Below are positions 18,901-27,536 of a stretch of 32,706 nucleotides of DNA, piece after piece. The first letter of the stretch is position 1. Every line of letters starts with the position of its first letter. The notes under the pieces are model-generated. The model did no database searches. It had not been told where the DNA came from and saw only the letters and a program-made list of their open reading frames with translations. Origin of the DNA: a virus; the IMG/VR virus record IMGVR_UViG_3300020473_000081, positions 1-32,706 of that record; one strand, 5' to 3'. The position numbers and the translations under genes are program-made.

Positions 18901-21900
18901 TGAGGTATCAAACTCTAAAGTGTCACCTATAGTAACATTTAGAGGTGGATTGACAGAAGAACCTATACTTACAAACCTTGTAACAGAATTGTAAGTTATA
19001 GCCACTGCACTGGTAGCAGAAGAAACAACTGTAAGATCTATAACATCATCAGGTCTTAGAGTATGGTTCTCTTTCGTAGTTACTGCAACACCAACCATCT
19101 CAATGGTTCCTGTTATAGCACCTCTGTTTGTCTTGAAGAAGTGAGTATTACCAATACCAGTGTTAGTGTCAAACATAACACGTTGTAGATCAGATCCAAT
19201 ACCACTCTGTGTAGTAACAATACCAATAGTATCGTTAGTAAGAACCTGAACAAAAACTTCAGGAGGTAATGGTGATTTAAATCCAGTATTGACATCTTTC
19301 ATAGCAGGTGTCTGGTATGTCAATGATGTACCAGCACCAGGTGAGTATGTAAGTCTCTCACCCTGTCTAAACTGATGAGGTATAAAGATAGACCTTGTAG
19401 GTATATTCTTAGATTGAGATCTTACTGTGATTGTATGAGCAATGCCAGGTCCGAATGTTAATCCTATACCAACATCATTAGCAGCATCAAAGTAAGTGAC
19501 TACATCACTTGGTGTATCTAAATCAACCGTATTCTGAAGATCGTAAGTGAATTCTTTTTCTAATCTTACAATATTAGATCCGAATGTATGTGCAGCAGCA
19601 ACTGAACCGTTTTGTGCTCTTATGAGTTGTAGTTTATTATTGAAAGTATCAAAACCATAAATCTTCAATTGCTCCGAATTGATAAGAACAATATCATCTA
19701 TTTGGAATTTATTATCTCTAGTTACATCTGGAAGATACTCACTTAGTAATATGCTAGTAGTTGCACCTACAGCATCCATAGTAATTCCAAGACCAGTTCT
19801 AACATCCCTTGAACTTAATTTTGTTATAGCCTCAAGTCCAGTATGAGTATCTGTTGATATACCAGATATTCTTACATATGATTGATTTGATATACCATGA
19901 GGAGTAGTAGTAAATCCAATAACTTTACCAGCACTAGTAGTAAGAACTACATCATTGAAAGTTGTAATCTGGGTTGAGAAAGAATCTATCGCTGGAGCAA
20001 CTAGTTCAACAACATCACCTATAGCACCAAAACCATCAGTATCAGTATTATCAAATACTAAGTTGTCACCAACGTTATAATTATCACCACCATCAATAAT
20101 ATTAACTTCCTCTAAAGAACCATCACTTATACCCAAGACTTGTGCATTGATTAATGTATGTTTTGATCCATTAGAAACGAACTCATACTCAGGAATATTG
20201 TATGAATTAGTATTTCTTACAAGACCCAACTTTACAGGATCTAACTTTTGATTAGTATCATCGTCAATATTATATTCATCTAATTCTGAATGATAACTAT
20301 CACCTACAATATATGGAAACTCAGGTTTTCTTACACCATTGAAAGGATCTGATGGATTGGAAGTTACATTTGCATTGACAGTTGTATAATATGCATATAC
20401 ACCGTTTGGATATTCTGGTGTAGCAGCAAATCTACCATTATGTTCATCCAGATCTCCAAAACCTTCACTATAAGTAAAGTCTTCTACAAAGAATCCAGCA
20501 GGGAACTTAGTTATACTAGGACCATCAGGTCTTTGACCAGATAACGGTCTATAACTTGACTCTATGTACTTTAGTGCACCATTTACATTTGCATAAGGAC
20601 CGTAGATAGGATTACCATCATAAGCATATCCTAAGATAGGAGAATGTGTTAGTCCAACATCACCTTTGAAGTCTCTAAGGTTTCTTGGAACGTAATAGTT
20701 TACATATGGGTTGCCATTGTCTTTTGCAATCTCATAGAAACCATCATCATCTTTGACATCTCCAAATTTAGCATATCTTTCAACCTGATTTACAGTCCAT
20801 GTCTTGATTTTACTAGAGAATATAGAATCTTTACCTGGTGTTTTAGCAACACATGTTGTACCTGCTTGGGTATATCCCATACCCTTATCAATCATATTGA
20901 TACTTGTTATCTTACCACCAGCAATTATAGCCTTTGCTTTAGCACCTGTACCATCACCAGTTATAATAATATCTGGAGTACTAAAGAAATTCTTACCACC
21001 ATCTTTTAGGATAATTTGTTCAATATGTCCATTACTGATCAGAGGTTGTAGATATGCATCTTTACCAATCACAATATCTACAGAAGGTACTAATTTATCA
21101 TTGATAACAGTAGATCCATAACCAGTACCACCAGTTTCTACATGTACCCCAATAATCTTACCTCGTACAATTGGACTCGCTGATGCAGCAGATGTTGTTA
21201 TTCCTTGTCTACCATCTATCTCAATTGATATAGGAGGATCTTGGAATGTATGACTACCAGCACCAGAATTTGATATACTTACTAGATCTGATAAATCTTT
21301 TTTGGTTGATAATCTAAATGAGTCATTATCTATCTTATCAACATAATATTCTGTATTATTTGTTAAGTTTCCAGCAACACTAGCAGCAGAATACTTAACA
21401 ATTTCTCCAGAATCAAAACCATGGCTAGGAATATTGATTGTATCAATGTGGTGATTTATAAAAGATGAAGGAATAGTAAGACTTCTATTCTTAACTGTAC
21501 CACCATTTACAACAAGAACCTTGTCAACTATTTGTCTCCTATCTGTAGTTGTAAACTTCTGAATACCTCCACCATTTGTAGTGAATGGAACTGAATTAAT
21601 ACCAGCAAGAGCACTAGCCTCAGTCTCTGCTAGATGAATACTGAAATCATCTAACTTGATAACAAAATAAGGTGCAGAATCTACTAAGTTACCTGGTGTT
21701 ATTCCAATACCTATTTCTGTGGTTCCACCAGATGAATATATTATCTTCTCACCATTCTTGAATCCATGAGGAGTTGAGAATACACATCTATCAGTATGTG
21801 TATTGACAATACCACCAGATGAAGTACTATCAAATTCAACCTCTTGTGGTTGAATTTTCATCTTTGCTTCTATTATAACATCTTTACTATTACCACCAAT

Positions 21901-24165
21901 GAAATTGACATTAGGAATTTCTTCATAATCAAGTCCCTTACCATCAACTAAAACTTCCGTTATTGTACCTTCAACTTGTGTTGTACATATTGCAGAAGTA
22001 ACTCCAGTAGTATGTCCATCCTGTACAATAGACAAAGTAGGTGGATTGACTACATCATATCCTGAACCTTGATTCAGTACCTCTACAGAAAGTAGAGGAC
22101 CATGATAAACTTTATCAGTTGATTTATATGAATATGCTTCTACACCATTAGCAAATAATCCTATTGGTCCTTGAATGGTATTTGTCTTTACATCTCCAAA
22201 TTCAGGTTTCTTGAATCTTCTAAGAATCTTCTGTGCACCAAGATCAGTACCATAAACGACCTGTGGGGTCAATGTATGAGTTGATACACCTATTATGTCA
22301 TCAGCGTCAAATACGTTGATAAACTGCCCTCTACGGACGTTATCTGCAGAGTATGCTAACGACAGTGTATTGATATCATGTGATTTGACATAGTATGGAA
22401 CATTATCATCTAAATTTGATAAAGTTCCTATACCTGAAACATACGAATATACAACTAAATCACCATCATTGAAATTATGATTAGGTGATGTTAGTCTAGT
22501 TGTAGTTGCTCCAACACCAATATTATTAAATGTTCTTATTCGTTTCTGAGGATCAATATCCCAATGAGGTAAACTGTTAGATGCGACATATACCTCGTCA
22601 TTATTAGAATAACTGTTTTGTACATCAGCAGTATACCCAAGTTGGGTTTTTATATTCCTTCTGAAATAATATGTTTTAGTAGTATCTAAAACAACAGTAC
22701 TAACTTCTATCTTATTATCTGATATAATATCTGTGATAGTACCTGATGACACTGCATTATCAGGATCTACGATGTCAATCGTGTCACCAACAAATAAATC
22801 ATGTGATTGGTTTAGTGTAAATCTATAACTACCAGGTGCAATAATATCAATTCCATAAAGACCATACTTAGATGCAGTGTTATGAATAAAGGTTGTCCAT
22901 CTAGGATCTTTTTGTTTCTTACCTAAACTCTTTACATTGATACTACTCTCTTCTTGTTGATTTATAGCATTTCCAACAAAATTACTAAGAACACCTAAGA
23001 CATTTAGATCTACTCTCTTAGCAAGATTACCATTCTCATATGAGTAAGCGGTTAGACCAGCAGTTACAGTTGATCCAATACCACAAGGCGAAGTTATACT
23101 TGATACACCTAAGAACTGTGTATAATTCTTATCAGTATAGGTAAATGTCCTATCCTCAAAACTTAGTGTACCACTAGTATCAAACCCAACAGTAGAGTCA
23201 ACATTGAGAATAGTTCCGAATGCAGGTGTACTCTTTGTTAGGAAGGTTTTACCTACTTGCTCAAATTTACCAACAGTTGTTCCTTTAGATAAAGCAACTT
23301 TATAATATGTTTTTCCACCAGCAAGATAACGTTCTACACTGTAGATAGATCCACTAGTTTGTATAGGTGTAGTATCCTGTATTAGACTCTGACCCTCAAT
23401 ACTTAATGCATCACCACTTACTACATCACATACTAAAACATCATTTACAATATAATCAGCATCTGATGGTCTTACTAAAAACTTAGATGGTTGAATCATC
23501 TCAACTGGTTCACCATACAGTGCACCAAATAATATCTTAAATGCTTCTTCTGTACCCTTAGACTTATAGAAATCTTTTGCTTGTCTAATAAAATTAGACT
23601 GGTTCAATTCCTCGTTTAGAGGTCTCTCAGAGAAACCTGGTAAGAATTGTACCTTGAGTTTCTTTAGAAACTCCTTTAGAAATATATTACTAAGATTTGT
23701 TACCCTTGATTCTGCTTGATGTGTTCCAATACCTGTTTTAGTAAATGTAAGGTATTCTGGAGCATTAGTCTTACTATTTTTCTCTATACCACTAAAACCC
23801 CTAACACAACCCGTGAAAGAGGTAGATCCAATACCAGTATAAGTTATTATCTCATCATTTATCTTTAGTAGACCCCACTGCTTAGGCCAACCCTTCGTAG
23901 AATCAACATATATCGTATCAACCAAACCATTTGCATAAGAAGTCGTGGATGTAAATCCAGTCATCACCTCATTATTAATATAATCAAGACTCTTATACTC
24001 AACAAGATTATCAGCGATATCGATTGCACCGCCTTGAAACTCTTGAGAAAAATAGTATTGTTTTAGAAATTCACCAAAGAAAGGATTTTCAGAATCAATA
24101 TACTGAGGTACTTGACTTTGAATTACTTCGTTAATCTTTACTTTTGTGAATGATGTTGTAATCAT
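15982..24165 (-). CDS. Giant gp7-like baseplate structural protein with internal YHYH-like domain (2727 aa)
   Basis: 2727 aa. Near the N-terminus (residues 188-230), NQSNFIRQAKDFYKSKGTEE followed by FKILFGALYGEPVEM matches a segment of the T4 gp7 C-terminal part (ARFFESRSYDFYSTKGIEAS, then YKFLFKVLYNEEVEI). In T4, gp7 is the wedge initiator that binds gp10 and gp8. Residues about 1170-1275 resemble a YHYH domain (HSPILGYAYDGNPIYGP, DEHNGRFAATPEYPNGVYAY). The rest is a chain of beta modules: HGF..GE.V.YS units and GGTGY/GSGYDVVNPP units. Its place directly after gp6 fits gp7 order in T4. Its start lies 22 nt after the gp6 stop. Assignment as gp7 equivalent is likely but rests on one segment plus synteny. 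Confidence 0.8.
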   Translation of the reverse strand: MITTSFTKVKINEVIQSQVPQYIDSENPFFGEFLKQYYFSQEFQGGAIDIADNLVEYKSLDYINNEVMTGFTSTTSYANGLVDTIYVDSTKGWPKQWGLLKINDEIITYTGIGSTSFTGCVRGFSGIEKNSKTNAPEYLTFTKTGIGTHQAESRVTNLSNIFLKEFLKKLKVQFLPGFSERPLNEELNQSNFIRQAKDFYKSKGTEEAFKILFGALYGEPVEMIQPSKFLVRPSDADYIVNDVLVCDVVSGDALSIEGQSLIQDTTPIQTSGSIYSVERYLAGGKTYYKVALSKGTTVGKFEQVGKTFLTKSTPAFGTILNVDSTVGFDTSGTLSFEDRTFTYTDKNYTQFLGVSSITSPCGIGSTVTAGLTAYSYENGNLAKRVDLNVLGVLSNFVGNAINQQEESSINVKSLGKKQKDPRWTTFIHNTASKYGLYGIDIIAPGSYRFTLNQSHDLFVGDTIDIVDPDNAVSSGTITDIISDNKIEVSTVVLDTTKTYYFRRNIKTQLGYTADVQNSYSNNDEVYVASNSLPHWDIDPQKRIRTFNNIGVGATTTRLTSPNHNFNDGDLVVYSYVSGIGTLSNLDDNVPYYVKSHDINTLSLAYSADNVRRGQFINVFDADDIIGVSTHTLTPQVVYGTDLGAQKILRRFKKPEFGDVKTNTIQGPIGLFANGVEAYSYKSTDKVYHGPLLSVEVLNQGSGYDVVNPPTLSIVQDGHTTGVTSAICTTQVEGTITEVLVDGKGLDYEEIPNVNFIGGNSKDVIIEAKMKIQPQEVEFDSTSSGGIVNTHTDRCVFSTPHGFKNGEKIIYSSGGTTEIGIGITPGNLVDSAPYFVIKLDDFSIHLAETEASALAGINSVPFTTNGGGIQKFTTTDRRQIVDKVLVVNGGTVKNRSLTIPSSFINHHIDTINIPSHGFDSGEIVKYSAASVAGNLTNNTEYYVDKIDNDSFRLSTKKDLSDLVSISNSGAGSHTFQDPPISIEIDGRQGITTSAASASPIVRGKIIGVHVETGGTGYGSTVINDKLVPSVDIVIGKDAYLQPLISNGHIEQIILKDGGKNFFSTPDIIITGDGTGAKAKAIIAGGKITSINMIDKGMGYTQAGTTCVAKTPGKDSIFSSKIKTWTVNQVERYAKFGDVKDDDGFYEIAKDNGNPYVNYYVPRNLRDFKGDVGLTHSPILGYAYDGNPIYGPYANVNGALKYIESSYRPLSGQRPDGPSITKFPAGFFVEDFTYSEGFGDLDEHNGRFAATPEYPNGVYAYYTTVNANVTSNPSDPFNGVRKPEFPYIVGDSYHSELDEYNIDDDTNQKLDPVKLGLVRNTNSYNIPEYEFVSNGSKHTLINAQVLGISDGSLEEVNIIDGGDNYNVGDNLVFDNTDTDGFGAIGDVVELVAPAIDSFSTQITTFNDVVLTTSAGKVIGFTTTPHGISNQSYVRISGISTDTHTGLEAITKLSSRDVRTGLGITMDAVGATTSILLSEYLPDVTRDNKFQIDDIVLINSEQLKIYGFDTFNNKLQLIRAQNGSVAAAHTFGSNIVRLEKEFTYDLQNTVDLDTPSDVVTYFDAANDVGIGLTFGPGIAHTITVRSQSKNIPTRSIFIPHQFRQGERLTYSPGAGTSLTYQTPAMKDVNTGFKSPLPPEVFVQVLTNDTIGIVTTQSGIGSDLQRVMFDTNTGIGNTHFFKTNRGAITGTIEMVGVAVTTKENHTLRPDDVIDLTVVSSATSAVAITYNSVTRFVSIGSSVNPPLNVTIGDTLEFDTSSNTLADKKLEFFLDQDYQKQFVGSGASTIEVTTPIQPGITGGKTRVHFTEQVPSVLYYKLSTIQGTDVIEINKDIVDYSKIIVNTSKYTGRHSITSVTANTYQFNIFDKPERVGYTSISQLTCRTTSKNVTGGVGKVRLTSGGLSYEDLPNVSVASTTGSSALFSSFGSNIGALSNVRIIDFGYDYPSDKTLRPEAEVSQVVFLKDNFAVDSVAITSTGKKYVTPPNLVVYNSKTNTTSQDAKFSVELNGGAVGSVRIISRGGNLASGDSELFAVDNSNGVGIVSATYSAPNVTLKLQTPNTGFTTTNPLPFAVGDKVFVENVGVSSGLGFNSADHEYTSFVLTGINTAFGQIDSATLTYAVDNDPGFHDFQKFGSVSNDKDIAKFKLNLREGQFLDGEPLTDDVNVITGNGKKLSVLRVSSLVGLNTGDKVRGRYSLAGGTIESMDDYEGHFEVDSTIEKRFGWEKDTGKLSEFYQRVQDNDYYQNFAYSLKSFVGISSWSEPVDSLAHIAGFKKHSDLLINSEPVGTGASVQVGTSTATDNVVLINSYSDIDCKHHHDLVHENTDSLQSLSNEIVFNSFRAGDSILCKTNRVLEIDDISPDFYNDPDLIQTVEIDQFDMGSVTAIKYYAQVVLDTSLGISYNITQYSEFVASHDGTIGFMNTYSEVSDAFDLGEFSTSTNGGVCSVNFTPYNNVYTYDITFYKEVMGDSVGTGLTSHGNLKKVGVTSAIPSAASPATKSILDIDSTKFKSGSITVAAKITGEKEIDEYTFLVDGANNLQYTNFGTMDAGTDCGTFLPTVTSNVLKLNFTAPANQAVTVSTLTSVVGVATTVAGTGIPIAGIEVGDSRLDGSKTTIVATGSPVATVISSKNFNTYTSARYHVEIHNTTDDKYSVFIVASNCYGGNSNYSKYNNLSTAADPKRDIRATDMLVAGTSSQLRFTPLANKAYVVRVSEIIIDKPDSVASNVTFTI

Positions 24166-24187
24166 TAGGTATTTGCCGTAGTAGTAT

Positions 24188-26071
24188 TTACCCTCTTATT
24201 TTCTCGCCATTTGTGTAACTAGACTGAATATTGAATCTAGTACCAGATGTATTAGCACCCGAAGCGATAGAGTCTTCTCTCATATAGAAATTGCTATTAG
24301 CAACAGAGAATTGTAAATACAACTCTTTTCTTGCAAGAACATCATTTGATTCAGGTATTGCTTGCACTTCAACGATGTTATTTGGTTTTACGGTACTAGT
24401 TATATTCGCAGTATTGATAAGGACTTCACCCTTTTTATAATCAACAGTTCCAAAAGTAGTTGAAATTACTTTTGCTGTATTGTCAGCTTCAAGACTGAAT
24501 AAGAATATATTACCCTTAGTTGTTCCTTCTACACGTATATCAGAGAAGTAAACAGTATCAGATATACCACTTACAGTAAATCCAGTAGATTTGATGTTAT
24601 AAGCATCTCCTCCTATATGGAATTCATTATCATAACATAGTTCATATTGCGTAAATTGATTGATCTGTGCATATAAATTTCTTCTTATTCTTACAGTAGT
24701 AATATTTGAAGTAATTGTAGTGCTTACATTATCAATAAGTGAAAGAACTTTACTATATTTGAATCTACCACCAAATTTATTCAATTCAGGTCCAGATGCA
24801 AATGATGTTAATGAATTAATAACATCAGTCTTCATATTCTCAGGATCTCCTACAAAGTTTGCATTGTAGTAAATCCAACTATCAATTTCTACAAATAAGA
24901 ACTTCAAGTCAACCATAGTAGGTAAAATACCTGCTACTGAATAGTTCTTTAGAGAACTAAGTATTTGTTTCTTAGTAAACTCAGATAAGAATGATCCATT
25001 CTTAGGTTTAGCAGCAATGTAAACCTGACCATATCTAGGAGGAGTAAGTTCCTCACCACCAAAAGCACTTATAGATTCTATATTGGGATATACAGAAGGT
25101 ACAATTGCTTCGTAATCACTTGCAGTAACTGCCCTATGTTGTGTTGAGTATAACCTAGGAGCATAGTATCTAATACTCTGCAAATTCTCTATATCGTCAC
25201 CATTTTCACTAATATAATTGGGAATAATGATCGCAGTAAAATCACTTATTGTTGCATCGTTCTCATCAGACAATGTACCAGTAAATGTTAGACGTGAAAC
25301 ACCATTACCATCCTTACCATTAGTCTTGATGTATGAAACATCAACAACATTACCATTGGTTAGTTTATTACCGAATATACCATCACCAAATAAGATTTCA
25401 TATTTCTCATCAGTTGTTTCCTGAATCAAATAGATCTTAGATGTAGACGTAATACCAAGTATATTATCAACTAACGCATATTCTTCAATTGTTGTACTTG
25501 AGGCATTTTCCCTTACGTTGACACGTATAGTTGAGGTATCAATACCATCGTTAGGTAAAATGAACCTCTGATTCGGTTGAGAGTCATCGATAATAAATGT
25601 ATTGGACAAATATTGTCCTTGAAATACCCTAATGATACCTTCAGCTTCACCATTAAGTGCAGTTCCAGTAACCTGTTCAGGTATAGAAAAGACATAGTTT
25701 ATACTATCAACATTACCATTACCAATAATACCTGGTTCAAATTTTAGAGTAGTAGTTGCTGCAGGTAAGTCAGATATGTTATAACTGACATCTGTTACTG
25801 CTGCTCTTCTTGACCTAGGAACATATCCTATATTTCTTGCTAATGATACTACATTCTCTCTCAAAGTTGCACTATCAATGAAAGTCTCATTGACAACCAT
25901 ATTGGTATTATATGCTGTACTATATGAGTTGTACGCTAATAGATTGATTAATACGGACAGATTAGATCCCTCAAAGTCCATATCAGTGAAATTAGAGTTT
26001 TCTCTGATATAATCTTTGATGGAACTTTTTATATCCTCAAAATTTAAATTTGTAAATTGTTGCAGTGCCAT
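24188..26071 (-). CDS. gp6: Baseplate wedge subunit gp6
   Basis: 627 aa, close to T4 gp6 (660 aa). The N-terminal part FEDIKSSIKDYIRENSNF, DMDFEGSNLSVLINLLAYNS and TLRENVVSLARNIGYVPRSR aligns with T4 gp6 (YDFEGSRLNVLCDLLAYNT, LRSSVVQAAQDNGYLPTSK). The middle EKYEILFGDGIFGNKLTNG is a typical baseplate J-like segment, followed by SIRYYAPRLYSTQHRAVTAS, also conserved in gp6/gpJ proteins. gp6 forms the continuous ring that joins the six wedges around the hub. The ATG shares a base with the gp25 stop (TAATG), so translation is coupled. Confidence 0.93.
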   Translation of the reverse strand: MALQQFTNLNFEDIKSSIKDYIRENSNFTDMDFEGSNLSVLINLLAYNSYSTAYNTNMVVNETFIDSATLRENVVSLARNIGYVPRSRRAAVTDVSYNISDLPAATTTLKFEPGIIGNGNVDSINYVFSIPEQVTGTALNGEAEGIIRVFQGQYLSNTFIIDDSQPNQRFILPNDGIDTSTIRVNVRENASSTTIEEYALVDNILGITSTSKIYLIQETTDEKYEILFGDGIFGNKLTNGNVVDVSYIKTNGKDGNGVSRLTFTGTLSDENDATISDFTAIIIPNYISENGDDIENLQSIRYYAPRLYSTQHRAVTASDYEAIVPSVYPNIESISAFGGEELTPPRYGQVYIAAKPKNGSFLSEFTKKQILSSLKNYSVAGILPTMVDLKFLFVEIDSWIYYNANFVGDPENMKTDVINSLTSFASGPELNKFGGRFKYSKVLSLIDNVSTTITSNITTVRIRRNLYAQINQFTQYELCYDNEFHIGGDAYNIKSTGFTVSGISDTVYFSDIRVEGTTKGNIFLFSLEADNTAKVISTTFGTVDYKKGEVLINTANITSTVKPNNIVEVQAIPESNDVLARKELYLQFSVANSNFYMREDSIASGANTSGTRFNIQSSYTNGEKIRG

Positions 26072-26475
26072 TATAATCTTGTTGGTTCGAGTATAAAGTT
26101 GACGGTTTGTGTTGGTGACGATAAACCAACAATATCGTATTCTATGCTTATATCCAAAGCATTATCATCAGGAGTTGCCTGAACACCTATTCCTGTCAAT
26201 CTGACTCTGGGTTCATGATTAGTGATAGTTAGTTCTATCTCTGTTCTTATAGGATCAACAAAATCTGAGGTTGCAAGTTCAAATAAAGAACCCTCAATCC
26301 TAGTACCAATCAACCTATTGAAGAATATTTCACCTACCTGTATACGCACCAAATTTTGCACAGCCCGCTTTATAGCGTCTTCATTTTTCAAGACGAGTAT
26401 GTCATTAGTAACAGGATGTCTTTTGAAGGATAACGAAATATCCTTAAAACCCCTTGAAAATGTTTGTGCTGGCAC
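26071..26475 (-). CDS. gp25: Baseplate wedge subunit gp25
   Basis: 134 aa, almost the same size as T4 gp25 (132 aa). It has the gpW/gp25 family pattern: a start with FSRGFKDISLSFKRHPVTN, the central GEIFFNRLIGTRIEGSLFE and the later TITNHEPRVRLTGIGVQATP, equivalent to T4 AVRNYEPRIDKLAVNVIPV. gp25 clamps the sheath-proximal end of the wedge and primes sheath assembly. The start is a GTG at 26475, with only a weak TGGAAA purine run upstream. Two late-promoter octamers lie about 20-35 nt upstream, making this the first gene of the baseplate transcription unit. Confidence 0.92.
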   Translation of the reverse strand: MPAQTFSRGFKDISLSFKRHPVTNDILVLKNEDAIKRAVQNLVRIQVGEIFFNRLIGTRIEGSLFELATSDFVDPIRTEIELTITNHEPRVRLTGIGVQATPDDNALDISIEYDIVGLSSPTQTVNFILEPTRL

Positions 26476-26495
26476 CAGTTTCCAGAATCTTGGTA

Positions 26496-26510
26496 TATTT
26501 ATTATTTATT
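26496..26510 (-). promoter_or_regulatory. Tandem late promoter-like motifs (AATAAATA twice, 7-bp step)
   Basis: AATAAATAATAAATA on the minus strand contains two NATAAATA octamers sharing one base, between the stop of the 61-aa gene and the GTG of gp25. The doubled motif immediately before the first baseplate gene supports a late promoter here. Confidence 0.6.
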
Positions 26511-26517
26511 GCGGAAT

Positions 26518-26703
26518 TTAATAGTCATCTTCATGACCAAGATACTTTACTTCTACAGTATCTGGATGAGGGTAACCAACGGAGTAAAATTCATCTGCTA
26601 GTTCTTGAGTGATATCTAGCATTTCATCTTCATCTATTCCTTCTCTGATGATTACTCCCTCAACGTAAATATTATACAACTCGTGCATCGTTGAGATAGT
26701 CAT
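26518..26703 (-). CDS. Small acidic protein of unknown function (61 aa)
   Basis: 61 aa, acidic (EGIDEDEMLDITQELADEFY in the middle). It begins MTISTMHELYNIYVEGVIIR and ends KYLGHEDDY. No known motif is recognised. It lies between an intrinsic terminator (upstream side) and the tandem late motifs (downstream side), so it may belong to its own short transcript. A second Met at residue 6 is an alternative start. Length, strand and codon pattern are consistent with a real gene; small proteins of this kind are frequent beside cyanophage gp25. Confidence 0.65.
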   Translation of the reverse strand: MTISTMHELYNIYVEGVIIREGIDEDEMLDITQELADEFYSVGYPHPDTVEVKYLGHEDDY

Positions 26704-26717
26704 TTTTGACTATGTAT

Positions 26718-26744
26718 AAAAAAAGGATCCCTTTAGAGGATCCT
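26718..26744 (-). terminator. Intrinsic terminator overlapping the glycosyltransferase stop codon
   Basis: A 7-bp stem AGGATCC/GGATCCT (26738-26744 and 26724-26730) with a 7-base loop is followed on the minus strand by a run of T to 26718. The TAA stop of the upstream glycosyltransferase-like gene lies in the loop. This separates the glycan-modification genes from the baseplate block. Confidence 0.75.
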
Positions 26745-27485
26745 CATCTTTTCGTGTCCTACTCTTGCCTTAGGATCACACCATATTTCAAAACCTGCTT
26801 TTATTGCATCTAAACAGAAAGAAACATCTTCACCACACATATCTTGAACTTCCCCTGATTCAAATACCTGCATTTGAGGAGCAAACCAAGGATACTTCAT
26901 CTCTTCATGTTCAAATATACCTTTTTTGATAAGCAACCAACCAAACCCTGCATAATCAACAGTAAAAGGTTTACGTCTCTTAGTAATGCCATCTAACATC
27001 TCATGGTTCATTACACCACCATTTTCTTTGAAATCACCTTCTTCTAACCAATGTGCTACTGATGATGTATTTCCATCTTCAGTTACATACCAACCAGAGG
27101 CAATATCCTTGTTCATACAAACAAGACGATAGAACTGTTCAATACCAAAAACAATATCACTATCAATCCATAACTGATAATCATACGTCAACTTACCATC
27201 CCAAGGAAGTTGGTCTGGTCCTCGTAGAACATTTGCACCTAGACACTTACATCGTGCAAAGTTCACCATTGAACTGTAGTCTTGTGATATCTGTATACTT
27301 GCTCCTTGCTGTACCAACTCAAAACAGAGTGATACGAAATTCTTGAGGTATGTGTATGAGACTCCTCTACCTGGTAGACAAAAGACAACGCTTTTGCCTT
27401 TGATCATTTCTCTTCCTTTTTCTAAAGAGTAATCATCCTTATCTGCAGTTGGTGATTTAGAAACCACCTTAAATCCTTTTGCCAT
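26733..27485 (-). CDS. Glycosyltransferase-like protein, GT-A type (250 aa)
   Basis: 250 aa. The N-terminal VVFCLPGRGVSYTYLKNFVS resembles the start of a nucleotide-sugar-binding fold. YQLWIDSDIVF places a DSD (DxD) metal/nucleotide motif at residues 108-110, and the C-terminal GEDVSFCLDAIKAGFEIWCD plus VGHEK is typical of GT-A glycosyltransferases (acidic catalytic region at 219-220, His 244). AGFGWLLIKKGIFE in between is the usual acceptor-side segment of phage and viral members. It probably transfers a sugar onto a glycan or protein; donor and acceptor are unknown. It lies 22 nt downstream of the first SGNH gene and ends in an intrinsic terminator. A promoter-like element precedes it. No signal peptide is seen, so it acts in the cytoplasm. 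Confidence 0.75.
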   Translation of the reverse strand: MAKGFKVVSKSPTADKDDYSLEKGREMIKGKSVVFCLPGRGVSYTYLKNFVSLCFELVQQGASIQISQDYSSMVNFARCKCLGANVLRGPDQLPWDGKLTYDYQLWIDSDIVFGIEQFYRLVCMNKDIASGWYVTEDGNTSSVAHWLEEGDFKENGGVMNHEMLDGITKRRKPFTVDYAGFGWLLIKKGIFEHEEMKYPWFAPQMQVFESGEVQDMCGEDVSFCLDAIKAGFEIWCDPKARVGHEKMRIL

Positions 27486-27506
27486 AACTAAGTGTCAGTC
27501 ATATAC

Positions 27507-27536
27507 ATTATAACAGATTATATAGGTAGTCTGCAA
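27507..27536 (-). promoter_or_regulatory. Candidate sigma-70-type promoter before the glycosyltransferase gene
   Basis: On the minus strand TTGCAG (27536-27531) and TATAAT (27512-27507) are separated by 18 bp, and the -10 lies 21 nt upstream of the ATG at 27485. The region is AT-rich, so a chance match is possible. It overlaps the 3' end of the SGNH gene. Confidence 0.35.
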
